Shown: positions 1 to 7,130, counted from the stretch's first letter. The stretch is 8,461 nt of DNA from Anaerolineales bacterium (GCA_015484985.1 WFUL01000131.1:1-8461); one strand, 5' to 3'. Notes: generated by a model not told the origin, from the letters alone. A program made the numbers and translations.

Positions 1-1
1 A

Positions 2-103
2 CTCTTCGACCTCAATACCGGGGAACCCCTCTCCGAACCGGTGCCTTTTGACACCTTTGCCGACTGTGAGCGCAACGCCATCTTGATTAACTTCATCCCA
101 TAG
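2..103 (+). CDS. C-terminal end of an unidentified protein (5' truncated)
   Basis: An open frame enters from the left edge and runs 33 codons to a TAG at 101-103. The visible tail begins LFDLNTGEPLSEPVPFD and ends in NAILINFIP; I do not recognise its family. Coding status is supported by the clean frame, by codon use like that of the following genes, and by the stop falling only 14 bp before the next start, as expected for an upstream operon member. No domain, membrane segment or catalytic motif can be assigned from so short a piece, so no function is proposed. Confidence 0.6.
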   Translation, partial: LFDLNTGEPLSEPVPFDTFADCERNAILINFIP

Positions 104-105
104 TC

Positions 106-112
106 AGAGGAG
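106..112 (+). promoter_or_regulatory. Ribosome binding site of coaE
   Basis: AGAGGAG lies 5 bp before the ATG at 118 and fixes that start. Confidence 0.75.
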
Positions 113-117
113 CGGAC

Positions 118-1311
118 ATGTCCAATCGCTGGCCGGACAAGTACATCATCGGTTTGACGGGGAACATCGCCACGGGCAAAAGTGTGGTCCGCAAAATGTT
201 GGAGCACCTGGGGGCATACGGCATTGACGCGGATGAGCTGGCCCATCGGGCCATCGCGAAGGGCGCCCCAGGTTATGGACCGGTCGTGCAAACTTTCGGT
301 ACCTGGATTCTGAAACCCGATGGCGAAATCGACCGGGGCCGCCTGGCGCGTATCGTGTTCTCCGACCCTAAAGCCCTACGTCGCCTGGAGGCCATCGTAC
401 ATCCGCTGGTCATAAAAGCCGTGGAGTTCCTCATCGAGCGGGCTCGATATCGTGTGATTGTGGTGGAGGCCATCAAGTTACTGGAATCGGACTTGCGTCA
501 GTGGTGCGACGCCATCTGGGTGGTGGACGCGCCGCCGGAAATCCAATTGAAACGACTCATTCAACAACGAGGTATGCAGGAAAGCGATGCGTATCAGCGT
601 ATCCTGTCCCAACCTTCTCAGGCAGAGAAACTGGCTCAGGCTGATGTCATCATCCGTAATGATGGCGATTTCGAGAAGGCCTGGCGTCAGGTGCTGGCCG
701 CGTGGGAGCGTATCCCCTCTACGTTCCGGGAGGCCAAGAAGCCCGCGCCGTCACGCTCCCAAAAGGAGACGCCCAAAGCACAAAGGGCTCTCGTGACCCC
801 GGCGCCCGCTCAGGTCGAGCTCCAGGTGCGACGGGCGACCCCGAAGGATGCCCAGGGAATCAGTCAGTTCATCACTCAGGTGACTCAGGGTCGAGAACGA
901 CCCACCCGTACGGACATCATCGCCCGTTTCGGCGACCGGGCATACGTGCTTCTCCTGGAAGGGGAGGACCGGATGGTGGGCCTGCTGGGGTGGAAGGTGG
1001 AGAACCTGGTAGCCCGGGTGATGGACATATACATCCTGGACGAAATCCCGCCGGAAGCAGGTCTGAAAAAGGCCCTGGCCTATGTAGAAAAGAACGCCCA
1101 GGAATTGCAATGTGAAGTCATGCTTGTCTTCGTCCTCCCTACCCTCTACCATCGAAGCAGGGAGGTATGGCAGGAATTGGGTTATCAACCACGCGCCATT
1201 GAAGATCTACAGGTGCCGGTCTGGCAGGAAGCTGCTCGAGAGTCGCAACCTGAAGGCACTATGCTGCTCTTCAAGCAACTCCGCAAGGATCGGGTTTTAC
1301 AGCCTCTATAA
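118..1311 (+). CDS. coaE: Dephospho-CoA kinase with C-terminal GNAT-like domain
   Basis: CoaE performs the last step of coenzyme A synthesis, ATP-dependent phosphorylation of the ribose 3'-OH of dephospho-CoA, in the cytoplasm. Residues 9-200 carry the kinase: Walker A GNIATGKS (15-22), DADELAH (37-43), a HPLV segment near 95-98 and the late VVDAPPEIQLKRL and ADVIIRNDGD stretches. A Lys/Pro-rich linker (about 201-232) leads to a second domain (about 233-397) with GNAT-like order: LQVRRATPKDA at the first strand, a MVGLLGW strand near 286-292, a strand-helix unit at 302-330, and YHRSREVWQELGYQPR near 344-359. Bacterial CoaE is usually about 200 residues, so the protein is about twice normal length. 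The canonical Q/R-x-x-G-x-G/A acetyl-CoA loop is not recognisable; the equivalent place reads PPEAGLKKA. The ATG start is backed by AGAGGAG at 106-112. The kinase call is firm; the second domain is a fold-level inference. Confidence 0.92.
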   Translation: MSNRWPDKYIIGLTGNIATGKSVVRKMLEHLGAYGIDADELAHRAIAKGAPGYGPVVQTFGTWILKPDGEIDRGRLARIVFSDPKALRRLEAIVHPLVIKAVEFLIERARYRVIVVEAIKLLESDLRQWCDAIWVVDAPPEIQLKRLIQQRGMQESDAYQRILSQPSQAEKLAQADVIIRNDGDFEKAWRQVLAAWERIPSTFREAKKPAPSRSQKETPKAQRALVTPAPAQVELQVRRATPKDAQGISQFITQVTQGRERPTRTDIIARFGDRAYVLLLEGEDRMVGLLGWKVENLVARVMDIYILDEIPPEAGLKKALAYVEKNAQELQCEVMLVFVLPTLYHRSREVWQELGYQPRAIEDLQVPVWQEAARESQPEGTMLLFKQLRKDRVLQPL

Positions 1312-1334
1312 GGGTGGAAGGGACAACAACCGTG

Positions 1335-2204
1335 ATGACGCAATGGTGGCAGGAACTACTCTTCATCTTTGAGCGCTTTACATGGACCAGTTTGCTGGAC
1401 ATTCTACTCGTCGCGCTTATCTTCTTCACCGTCCTCACCTGGCTGCAAAACACCCAGGGGATGACGATTCTACGGGGCATCCTGGTGGTGCTCTTTTTCA
1501 TCGGCTTTGTCCTTAGCGTGCTTAATTTGCCCGCCCTCAACTGGCTTCTGCGGAACCTGTTGCCTTCCTTGCTGGTGGTGGTCCCCGTCATCTTCGCCCC
1601 CGAAATTCGACAGGCCCTGGAACGGCTAGGGCGCCTGGGCTTCACACCCATGTGGGTGCGTTACTACGACCGGGAGCGGGTTATCCACACCATCGTGGAA
1701 GCCGTAGCGCACATGAGTCGGAATCGAGTGGGTGCTCTTATCGTCGTCGAACGGCGAACCAGCCTGGGGGAATACGCGGCCAGTGGTGTGCTGTTGGATG
1801 CCCTGCCCTCTCCAGAACTCCTCATCCAAATCTTTCATCCCAACACGCCGTTGCATGACGGTGCGGTGCTCATGCGGCGGGGGCGCATCTACGCCGCGGC
1901 CTGTATCCTTCCTTTACCCGAGCACCCGGTGTCCGCTCCCCGGCCCGACCGGCGCCTGGGTTTGCGTCATCGCGCAGCCATCGGTATAACCGAGCGCAGC
2001 GACGCGCTGGCCGTGGTTGTTTCTGAAGAAACGGGGATGATTTCCGTGGCCCAAAACGGCGCCCTTTCCCGAGACCTAACCCGGGAACAACTGCAACGCA
2101 TCCTGGAAAGCCAGCTGGTATTCCCCGAAGGATGGGATTTCCCCTTCCTGCGCCGCAGGCGTAACCGCGGGCATACTTTCCCCTTTTCCGGAGGCCCCTC
2201 GTGA
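1335..2204 (+). CDS. cdaA: Membrane diadenylate cyclase (c-di-AMP synthase, CdaA/DacA type)
   Basis: CdaA condenses two ATP into cyclic di-AMP, a second messenger controlling potassium and osmolyte balance and cell-wall homeostasis. With the ATG at 1335 it is 289 residues, close to the usual 270-280. Three hydrophobic helices (about 21-37, 47-63 and 74-88) anchor it in the membrane. The DAC domain follows: GALIVVE (133-139), the catalytic HDGAV motif (174-178, with D175-G-A), RHR (211-213) and SEETG (230-234). All active-site motifs are intact. GGAAGGGA (1316-1323) precedes the start. GTG codons at 1332 (8-bp spacing, possibly the better fit) and 1314 in the same frame are alternative starts adding 1 or 7 residues. 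It begins 23 bp after coaE and overlaps cdaR by 4 bp, implying co-translation with its regulator. Confidence 0.95.
   Translation: MTQWWQELLFIFERFTWTSLLDILLVALIFFTVLTWLQNTQGMTILRGILVVLFFIGFVLSVLNLPALNWLLRNLLPSLLVVVPVIFAPEIRQALERLGRLGFTPMWVRYYDRERVIHTIVEAVAHMSRNRVGALIVVERRTSLGEYAASGVLLDALPSPELLIQIFHPNTPLHDGAVLMRRGRIYAAACILPLPEHPVSAPRPDRRLGLRHRAAIGITERSDALAVVVSEETGMISVAQNGALSRDLTREQLQRILESQLVFPEGWDFPFLRRRRNRGHTFPFSGGPS
2190..2194 (+). promoter_or_regulatory. Ribosome binding site of cdaR inside cdaA
   Basis: GGAGG sits 6 bp before a GTG start at 2201, within the last codons of cdaA. It decides the otherwise unusual GTG start and the 4-bp GTGA overlap (2201-2204) that couples the two genes. Confidence 0.75.
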
Positions 2205-3475
2205 AACGCCTGGCAGGTTTTTTCATACGCCATTGGAGCAATCTTCTACTCTCCTTAACCTTGGCGGTCATGATTTGGGTGGTGGCCGAAGTAAGCGGAG
2301 ACCCCAACCTCAGTCAGCCCTACCCCTACCCTGTGGTCCTGGAAGTTATCGGAAAGGACCCGGACCTCATTATGACCAGCGAAATTCCAACGGGCGTGCG
2401 GGTGCAGATTCGGGCTCCTCAGAGCGTCTGGTCCCGTCTGATTGCGGAACGAGGCGTTCGCGCCTTCATCGACCTCTCGGGTCTGGGACCGGGTACATAT
2501 TCCATCCCTATCCAGATTCGGGTCAACGCCCAGCCGGTGCTGGTGGAAGACTACGAACCCCGGGAGGTGGAGGTCGTCCTGGAGGAACGTGTGGTCAAAA
2601 CCTTCCCCGTGGAAATCGAAATCCAGGGCGAGCCTGCGGTGGGTTACCAGTTTGGCGACCTAAAGGTGACGCCCGAAAAGGTGCGCGTGGAAGGACCTCG
2701 AAGCGCGGTGGAACGCGTGCGCGCCGTGCGGGCCCGGGTCTTCGTCCAGGATCTACGGACCACCCTCGAACGGGTGATGGACGTCAGAGCCTATGACGAG
2801 CGAGGGTTACCTGTGGATGAAGTCACCGTCACACCAAAACAGGTACAGGTCACCCTTCCCGTCAAACAATTGGGTGGATACCGGGACGTATCTGTGCGCG
2901 TGGTCCTGGAAGGACAGCCCGCGACCGGGTACCTCATTGCCAACATCGCTGTTTATCCCCCTGTGGTGACCCTGTTCTCACCCAATCCCACCAAGGTATT
3001 GGAAATTCCCGGTTTTGTAGAGACGGAACCAGTGAACATTGAAGGAGTCACGGAAGATGTGGAGTTACGGGTGGGCCTGAAATTGCCGGAAGATATTCAG
3101 GTGGTGGGCGAGGACAAGGTCCTGGTACAAATCGCCGTCCAGCCAGTGAAGACCTCCGTTACCGTGCAGCTCCCTGTAGAAGTGGTGGGTCTGTCGCCCA
3201 ACTACCAAGCCACGGTCTCCCCTGCTACAGTGGACGTCATTCTGCTGGGACCGGTGGTGGTGCTCAAAGATTTCAAGCCTGAAGAGTCCATGCGAGCCTA
3301 CATCGACGTCACCGACCTCGAACCGGGAACCTACACTCTGGAAGTTAACGTGGAAGTTTTCCTCAAAGATGTAGAAGTGAAAGCTATCTTGCCACCGCAG
3401 GTGGAAGTGACCATTGAGGTGGGCACGCCCCCACCGATCACCCCCACAGGCACCGCGACGCCCGGTGCGCCTTGA
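2201..3475 (+). CDS. cdaR: YbbR-domain protein, regulator of the diadenylate cyclase
   Basis: CdaR (YbbR) proteins are membrane-anchored, with an extracytoplasmic part made of YbbR repeats, and bind and tune CdaA. Here a short basic N-terminus (MKRLAGFFIRHW) is followed by one hydrophobic segment (about 13-30), then beta-rich sequence that divides into about four repeats: roughly 43-128, 132-219, 228-314 and 319-407. Repeat hallmarks include the recurring FIDLSGLGPGTYSI (89-102) and YIDVTDLEPGTYTL (367-380), the paired GYQFGDLKVTPEKVRVEGP and GYLIANIAVYPPVVTLFSP, and strands ending in VEVVLE or VEVTIEV. The protein ends in a Pro/Thr-rich tail (409-424). The 424-residue length fits a four-repeat CdaR. 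Its overlap with cdaA is the typical arrangement. The family call is secure; direct regulation of this cyclase is inferred from the conserved pairing. Confidence 0.92.
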   Translation: MKRLAGFFIRHWSNLLLSLTLAVMIWVVAEVSGDPNLSQPYPYPVVLEVIGKDPDLIMTSEIPTGVRVQIRAPQSVWSRLIAERGVRAFIDLSGLGPGTYSIPIQIRVNAQPVLVEDYEPREVEVVLEERVVKTFPVEIEIQGEPAVGYQFGDLKVTPEKVRVEGPRSAVERVRAVRARVFVQDLRTTLERVMDVRAYDERGLPVDEVTVTPKQVQVTLPVKQLGGYRDVSVRVVLEGQPATGYLIANIAVYPPVVTLFSPNPTKVLEIPGFVETEPVNIEGVTEDVELRVGLKLPEDIQVVGEDKVLVQIAVQPVKTSVTVQLPVEVVGLSPNYQATVSPATVDVILLGPVVVLKDFKPEESMRAYIDVTDLEPGTYTLEVNVEVFLKDVEVKAILPPQVEVTIEVGTPPPITPTGTATPGAP

Positions 3476-3497
3476 TACACGTGCGTGAGGACGCCCC

Positions 3498-5060
3498 ATG
3501 ACGCAGACGCAAGGGCTTGTGGTATTGGACTTTGGCGGTCAGTATGCTCAACTCATCGCTCGACGTTTGCGGGAACAGGGCGTTTACGCCGAACTCGTCC
3601 CCTGGGACGCGCCTCAGGAAGAGGTGATGGCCCTGCGACCCTGCGGGTTCGTGCTCTCCGGCGGACCGGCTTCCGTATACGAGCCCGGCGCGCCCCAAAT
3701 TCCCGAATACGTCTTCCAGAGCGGCCTCCCTATCCTGGGGATTTGTTATGGCCTGCAGGCCCTGGTGCATCAACAGGGTGGCCAGGTGGCGCCCGCGCCC
3801 CGGCGGGAATACGGCCTGGTCTGGCTGGAGGTCCCCCGAGAGAACCCCCTCATTCCTCCGGGACGTCACCAGGTCTGGATGTCCCACGGCGACCGGGTCG
3901 AGGTCATCCCTTCCGGATTCCAGGTCCTGGGCTCGACAGAACACAGCCCCTACGCGGCCATCGGCGACGTAGAGCGGGGGTACTACGGCGTGCAATTCCA
4001 CCCCGAGGTCCAGCACACCCCCATCGGCCCGGACATCCTCCGCCGTTTCGCCGAGCATGTATGTGGCGTGACCGCCAACTGGCATCCCGGGAACTGGATT
4101 CCCCGGCTGGTTGACGAGATTCGTCAAAAAGTGGGCCGGGAACGGGTGCTGGCCGCGGTCAGCGGAGGGGTGGATTCCACTGTAGCCGCGGCCCTGGTGC
4201 ATCGGGCCGTGGGGGACCAACTCATCGCGGTCTTTGTGGACACCGGCCTGCTGCGCAAAGGTGAACGGGAACTGGTGGAAAGGGCCCTCAAGGACGTTTT
4301 GGGCGTGCCCCTGCGGGTCGTGGATGCCTCGCAAGAATTCCTGAACGCCCTACGGGGCGTCACCGACCCCGAGGAAAAACGGCGTATCGTAGGGGAGACC
4401 TTCATCCGGGTGTTCGAGCGGGAGGCACGCGCGGTGGGGCATCCGCCTTTCCTGGTACAGGGAACGATTTACCCCGACGTCATCGAGTCCCGGGCACCGG
4501 AACGTCGCCATGCCGCCCGCATCAAGACCCATCACAATGTGGGCGGGCTTCCGCCGGACATGCGCTTCACCCTGGTGGAGCCCTTGCGGTACTTTTTCAA
4601 GGACGAAGTGCGCCGCCTGGGCCTGGCCCTGGGCCTCCCGGAAGAACTCGTCTGGCGACAGCCCTTCCCCGGACCGGGACTGGCCGTGCGATGCCTGGGC
4701 GAGGTGACCCCAGAACGCCTGACCGTGCTGCGAGAGGCCGACGCCATCTTTCGGGAAGAGTTGCGCCGCGCGGGTTACCTGGGTCCTCCTCGGCGCAAGG
4801 GGCCCCGACCCGTTTCCCAGGCCTTCGCGGTGCTGCTCCCCGTGCGCGCGGTGGGCGTCATGGGCGACCAGCGCACCTATGAAGAGGTGGTCGCGCTCCG
4901 GGCCGTGGTCACCGAGGACTTCATGACCGCAGACTGGGCGCCCCTTCCCCACGAACTGCTGGCTCGTGTGGCCTCCCGCATCGTGAATGAAGTGCCCGGT
5001 GTGAATCGCGTGGTGTACGATATTACGACGAAGCCCCCGGGAACCATCGAATGGGAATGA
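3498..5060 (+). CDS. guaA: GMP synthase (glutamine-hydrolysing)
   Basis: GuaA converts XMP to GMP using glutamine-derived ammonia and ATP, the last step of de novo guanine nucleotide synthesis in the cytosol. Its 520 residues match the family. The class I amidotransferase domain spans about 6-190: nucleophile Cys83 in GICYGLQ and catalytic His168/Glu170 in GVQFHPEV. The ATP pyrophosphatase domain follows with the PP-loop SGGVDST (222-228). The XMP-binding dimerisation domain includes RQPFPGPGLAVRCLGE (387-402) and ends in the characteristic KPPGTIEWE (512-520). All catalytic residues I can check are present. The ATG is preceded by GTGAGGA (3485-3491). It lies 22 bp after cdaR and 37 bp before hisH, so it is probably cotranscribed with both. 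No guanine riboswitch-like leader is possible in the short upstream gap. Confidence 0.98.
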   Translation: MTQTQGLVVLDFGGQYAQLIARRLREQGVYAELVPWDAPQEEVMALRPCGFVLSGGPASVYEPGAPQIPEYVFQSGLPILGICYGLQALVHQQGGQVAPAPRREYGLVWLEVPRENPLIPPGRHQVWMSHGDRVEVIPSGFQVLGSTEHSPYAAIGDVERGYYGVQFHPEVQHTPIGPDILRRFAEHVCGVTANWHPGNWIPRLVDEIRQKVGRERVLAAVSGGVDSTVAAALVHRAVGDQLIAVFVDTGLLRKGERELVERALKDVLGVPLRVVDASQEFLNALRGVTDPEEKRRIVGETFIRVFEREARAVGHPPFLVQGTIYPDVIESRAPERRHAARIKTHHNVGGLPPDMRFTLVEPLRYFFKDEVRRLGLALGLPEELVWRQPFPGPGLAVRCLGEVTPERLTVLREADAIFREELRRAGYLGPPRRKGPRPVSQAFAVLLPVRAVGVMGDQRTYEEVVALRAVVTEDFMTADWAPLPHELLARVASRIVNEVPGVNRVVYDITTKPPGTIEWE

Positions 5061-5097
5061 CAGGGGGCCGAATCTTCCAAGCGCAGGAGCCGTCAAG

Positions 5098-5721
5098 ATG
5101 AACGAAGTGGTGCTGATTGATGCCGGCGTGGGGAACCTGCACTCGGTGCACAAAGCCCTGGAACACGTGGGCGCCCGGGTGCATCGCACCCAGGACCCCG
5201 AGGCGGTGCGCCGGGCGACCAAAATGGTCCTCCCCGGCGTCGGGGCCTTTGGCGATTTTATGGCGGGCCTCCGAAAGCACGGCCTGGAGGAAGCGGTTCG
5301 CGAGGCCCTGGCCCGCGGCGTGCCCCTATTGGGCATTTGCGTGGGCATGCAGGCCTTGTTCGAGGTGAGTTACGAACTGGGCACCCACGCGGGGTTAGGC
5401 CTGCTGCCGGGAGAGGTGCGCCGCTTTCCCAACCAACCCGGTTTGAAAATCCCCCACACCGGCTGGAACCAAATCTGGATGCGCAAAACATCACCCCTGT
5501 TGACCGGTATCCCCTCCGGCGCGTACGTGTACTTCAACCACAGCTACTACTGTGTACCCGCTTCGGATGCTCCTGTGGTGGCCGAAACGGATTACGGTCT
5601 TCGATACGCCAGCGTCGTCCAGAAAGACCATATCTTTGGCGTGCAATTCCATCCTGAAAAGAGCCAGCGGGTGGGACTTCAAATCCTGGCCAACTTTGTG
5701 GAACGAGTCACAGGGGTATAA
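5098..5721 (+). CDS. hisH: Imidazole glycerol phosphate synthase glutaminase subunit (HisH)
   Basis: HisH hydrolyses glutamine and passes ammonia to a HisF cyclase, which makes imidazole glycerol phosphate and AICAR in histidine synthesis. The 207-residue length is normal. Family marks are IDAGVGNLHSV (7-17), LPGVGAFGDFM (45-55), the nucleophile elbow GICVGMQ with Cys81, GLGLLPGEV (99-107), HTGWNQI (120-126), FNHSYY (146-151) and the His185/Glu187 pair in GVQFHPEKSQ (181-190). The catalytic triad is complete. AGGAG at 5085-5089 supports the ATG start. No hisF or other his gene is in view; the next gene is a NeuB-family synthase. HisH-type subunits also work with HisF-like and WbpG/PseA-like amidotransferases in surface sugar modification, so that role is an alternative. 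The family is sure, the pathway less so. Confidence 0.92.
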   Translation: MNEVVLIDAGVGNLHSVHKALEHVGARVHRTQDPEAVRRATKMVLPGVGAFGDFMAGLRKHGLEEAVREALARGVPLLGICVGMQALFEVSYELGTHAGLGLLPGEVRRFPNQPGLKIPHTGWNQIWMRKTSPLLTGIPSGAYVYFNHSYYCVPASDAPVVAETDYGLRYASVVQKDHIFGVQFHPEKSQRVGLQILANFVERVTGV

Positions 5722-5722
5722 T
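5717..5722 (+). promoter_or_regulatory. Possible promoter -10 box for the NeuB-family gene
   Basis: A perfect TATAAT within GGGGTATAATTC overlaps the hisH stop codon (5719-5721). A start of transcription near 5729 would leave a leader of about 33 nt before the ATG at 5762. The best -35 candidate, TTTGTG at 5695-5700 with 16-bp spacing, is a poor match. Just downstream lies a small dyad, TTTCA (5725-5729) and TGAAA (5736-5740). It may be an internal promoter, but the location inside a gene train keeps this tentative. Confidence 0.35.
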
Positions 5723-5749
5723 TCTTTCACCATCCTGAAATGTGGAAAC

Positions 5750-5756
5750 GGAGGTG
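5750..5756 (+). promoter_or_regulatory. Ribosome binding site of the NeuB-family gene
   Basis: GGAGGTG lies 5 bp before the ATG at 5762. It decides against longer in-frame starts, which would overlap hisH by more than 150 bp and add residues unlike the family. Confidence 0.8.
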
Positions 5757-5761
5757 TCACG

Positions 5762-6850
5762 ATGCCCGCCATTCGCATTGGCAATCGCTGGGTTGGCGAC
5801 GGCTATCCCACGTATTTCATCGCCGATATCGGGGCCAACCACGACGGTTCCCTGGAACGGGCCAAAATGCTCATTCGACTGGCCAAGGAAGCCGGCGCGG
5901 ACGCGGTGAAGTTCCAACACTTTCGCGCGCCGTACATCGTCTCCGACTACGGCTTCAAAGCCCTGGGCCGCCAGCTCAGCCACCAGGCCGAGTGGAAGAA
6001 ATCCGTTTATGAGGTGTACGAAGAGGCCTCCCTGCCCTGGGAATGGACGCCTGTCCTTAAGGAAGAGGCCGACAAAGTGGGCATTGACTTCTTCTCCTCG
6101 CCATATGACTTCGGCGCGGTGGACCATCTGGAGCCCTATGTAGACGTATACAAGGCGGGTTCGGGGCTCATGTCCTGGCCGGAGTTGCTGGTCTACATGG
6201 CCAAGAAGGGCAAGCCCATCATCATGGCCACAGGCGCGGCGGACATCAGCGACGTGGCCCGGGCCATGCGCATGGTCAAGCAGGTGAACAACCAAGTCGT
6301 GCTCATGCAATGCAACACCAACTATACGGGGCAGGAAGAGAACTTCGACCACATCCATCTGAACGTCCTCAAAACGTATCGTCTCATGTGGCCCGATGTG
6401 GTGCTGGGGCTTTCCGACCACACCCGAGGACTGGCCACCGTGTTGGGTGCCGTGGCCCTGGGCGCCCGGGTCATCGAGCGCCATTTCACCGACGACCCCA
6501 CCCGAGAGGGACCCGACCACAAGTTCGCCACCCCTCCCGACGAGTGGGAACTCATGGTCAAAGAAACCCGACGCCTGGAGCGGGCCCTGGGATCTACGGA
6601 CAAATTCATCACGGACAACGAAAAGGATACTTACATCGTCCAGCGCCGCTGCTTGCGGGCGGCTCGGGACATCAAGGCGGGCGAAATCCTGACCCGGGAA
6701 ATGATCGATGTCCTGCGGCCCAACACTCCTGGAGCCATCCAGCCCTGGGAAATCGACCGGGTCATCGGCACCAAGGCCCTGCGGGATATCCCCAAAGGCA
6801 AAGAACTGCGATGGACCGATCTGGCCGACCCTGACGCGCCCTGTCCATGA
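5762..6850 (+). CDS. NeuB/SpsE-family sialic acid synthase-like protein
   Basis: Members condense phosphoenolpyruvate with an N-acylated hexose to make nine-carbon nonulosonic acids (sialic, legionaminic, pseudaminic) for surface glycans. The 362 residues show a NeuB TIM barrel (about 15-280) and a C-terminal SAF/antifreeze-like domain (about 295-355, RAARDIKAGEIL through GKELRWTDL). Family marks are FIADIGANHDGS (19-30), DAVKFQ (47-52), YKAGSG (130-135), ATGAADISD (156-164), GLSDHT (216-221) and RVIERHFTDD (236-245). His220 and His241 match the usual metal-binding histidines. Differences from textbook NeuB: Asp22 where Glu is usual, Leu136 after KAGSG where Glu is common, and QCNTNYTG (183-190) instead of HCTxxYP. 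A truly standard sugar substrate is therefore doubtful. No cytidylyltransferase, epimerase or glycosyltransferase is seen nearby. Family call firm, substrate unknown. Confidence 0.88.
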   Translation: MPAIRIGNRWVGDGYPTYFIADIGANHDGSLERAKMLIRLAKEAGADAVKFQHFRAPYIVSDYGFKALGRQLSHQAEWKKSVYEVYEEASLPWEWTPVLKEEADKVGIDFFSSPYDFGAVDHLEPYVDVYKAGSGLMSWPELLVYMAKKGKPIIMATGAADISDVARAMRMVKQVNNQVVLMQCNTNYTGQEENFDHIHLNVLKTYRLMWPDVVLGLSDHTRGLATVLGAVALGARVIERHFTDDPTREGPDHKFATPPDEWELMVKETRRLERALGSTDKFITDNEKDTYIVQRRCLRAARDIKAGEILTREMIDVLRPNTPGAIQPWEIDRVIGTKALRDIPKGKELRWTDLADPDAPCP

Positions 6851-7130
6851 TCCCTTAGGAAGGGACTGTCCCAGGGGGCGTGGACGGCGGTTTCCCGCGT
6901 CGTCGGCGTCCCCTGGTCATCACCGAGACGGTCGTCTTTTGCGCGAGAGGATGCCCTGGGCTCTCACTGTTGCCGGAGTGCCCAATGAGCACATACCAAG
7001 CCGATTGTCCCAGGCGATGGCATTGCGCCGGCCGGGCACGGGACCACTCTACTGGTTTCTTCACCCACACCCGCCTACAAAATTGAAACGGTCACGCCAT
7101 CGTCCTCTGGGGGAAATGACCACGTCCAAT
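6851..7130. other. Gene-free intergenic stretch with overlapping inverted repeats
   Basis: No credible gene is seen here. The short open frames lack ribosome binding sites and resemble no family I know. The left end holds TCCCTTaggAAGGGA (6851-6865), then GGGActgTCCC (6862-6872) sharing its GGGA arm, then the 46-nt hairpin whose left arm overlaps the last two bases of that. Further weak stems are GAGAG/CTCTC (6945-6949, 6961-6965) and GTGC/GCAC (6978-6981, 6989-6992), which are not remarkable in GC-rich DNA. I found no tmRNA, RNase P, SRP RNA or riboswitch signature. Confidence 0.5.
6871..6916 (+). terminator. Strong hairpin after the NeuB-family gene, possible terminator
   Basis: CCAGGGGGCG (6871-6880) pairs with CGTCCCCTGG (6907-6916) over 10 positions with one G-U pair. 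After a short irregularity, 6883-6889 pairs with 6898-6904 (7 pairs, one G-U), closing an 8-nt loop. The hairpin starts 20 nt after the stop codon. There is no T-run directly after it; a TTTT occurs at 6937-6940, behind a weak 4-bp stem (AGAC 6926-6929, GTCT 6934-6937). It may end transcription or protect the mRNA 3' end. Confidence 0.4.

Noticed and set aside
1314..1334. Seven-codon N-terminal extension of cdaA from a GTG
   Set aside because: That start would lie just upstream of the ribosome-site-like GGAAGGGA and has none of its own; the family starts close to the TQWWQELL segment.
3438..4334. Long open frame of 298 codons on the minus strand over cdaR and guaA
   Set aside because: It lies opposite the well-supported guaA amidotransferase domain, has no family motifs, and is explained by high GC codon use.
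4350..5348. Open frame of 332 codons on the minus strand over guaA and hisH
   Set aside because: It spans two real genes on the other strand and its low-complexity Arg/Pro/Ser sequence is typical of a shadow frame.
5552..5761. Upstream in-frame extension of the NeuB-family gene into hisH
   Set aside because: The family N-terminus begins at MPAIRIGNRW, and GGAGGTG at 5750-5756 points to the ATG at 5762.
5708..6520. Open frame of 270 codons on the minus strand
   Set aside because: It is antisense to the NeuB-family gene and has no recognisable motif or ribosome binding site.
6880..7086. Possible small gene of 68 codons in the gap
   Set aside because: It starts with GTG inside the strong hairpin, has no ribosome site, and its sequence matches no family I know.
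6917..7113. Possible structured RNA gene or transposon remnant in the gap
   Set aside because: Only 4-5 bp stems are present, no known RNA consensus or transposase motif was found, and no flanking repeats were seen.
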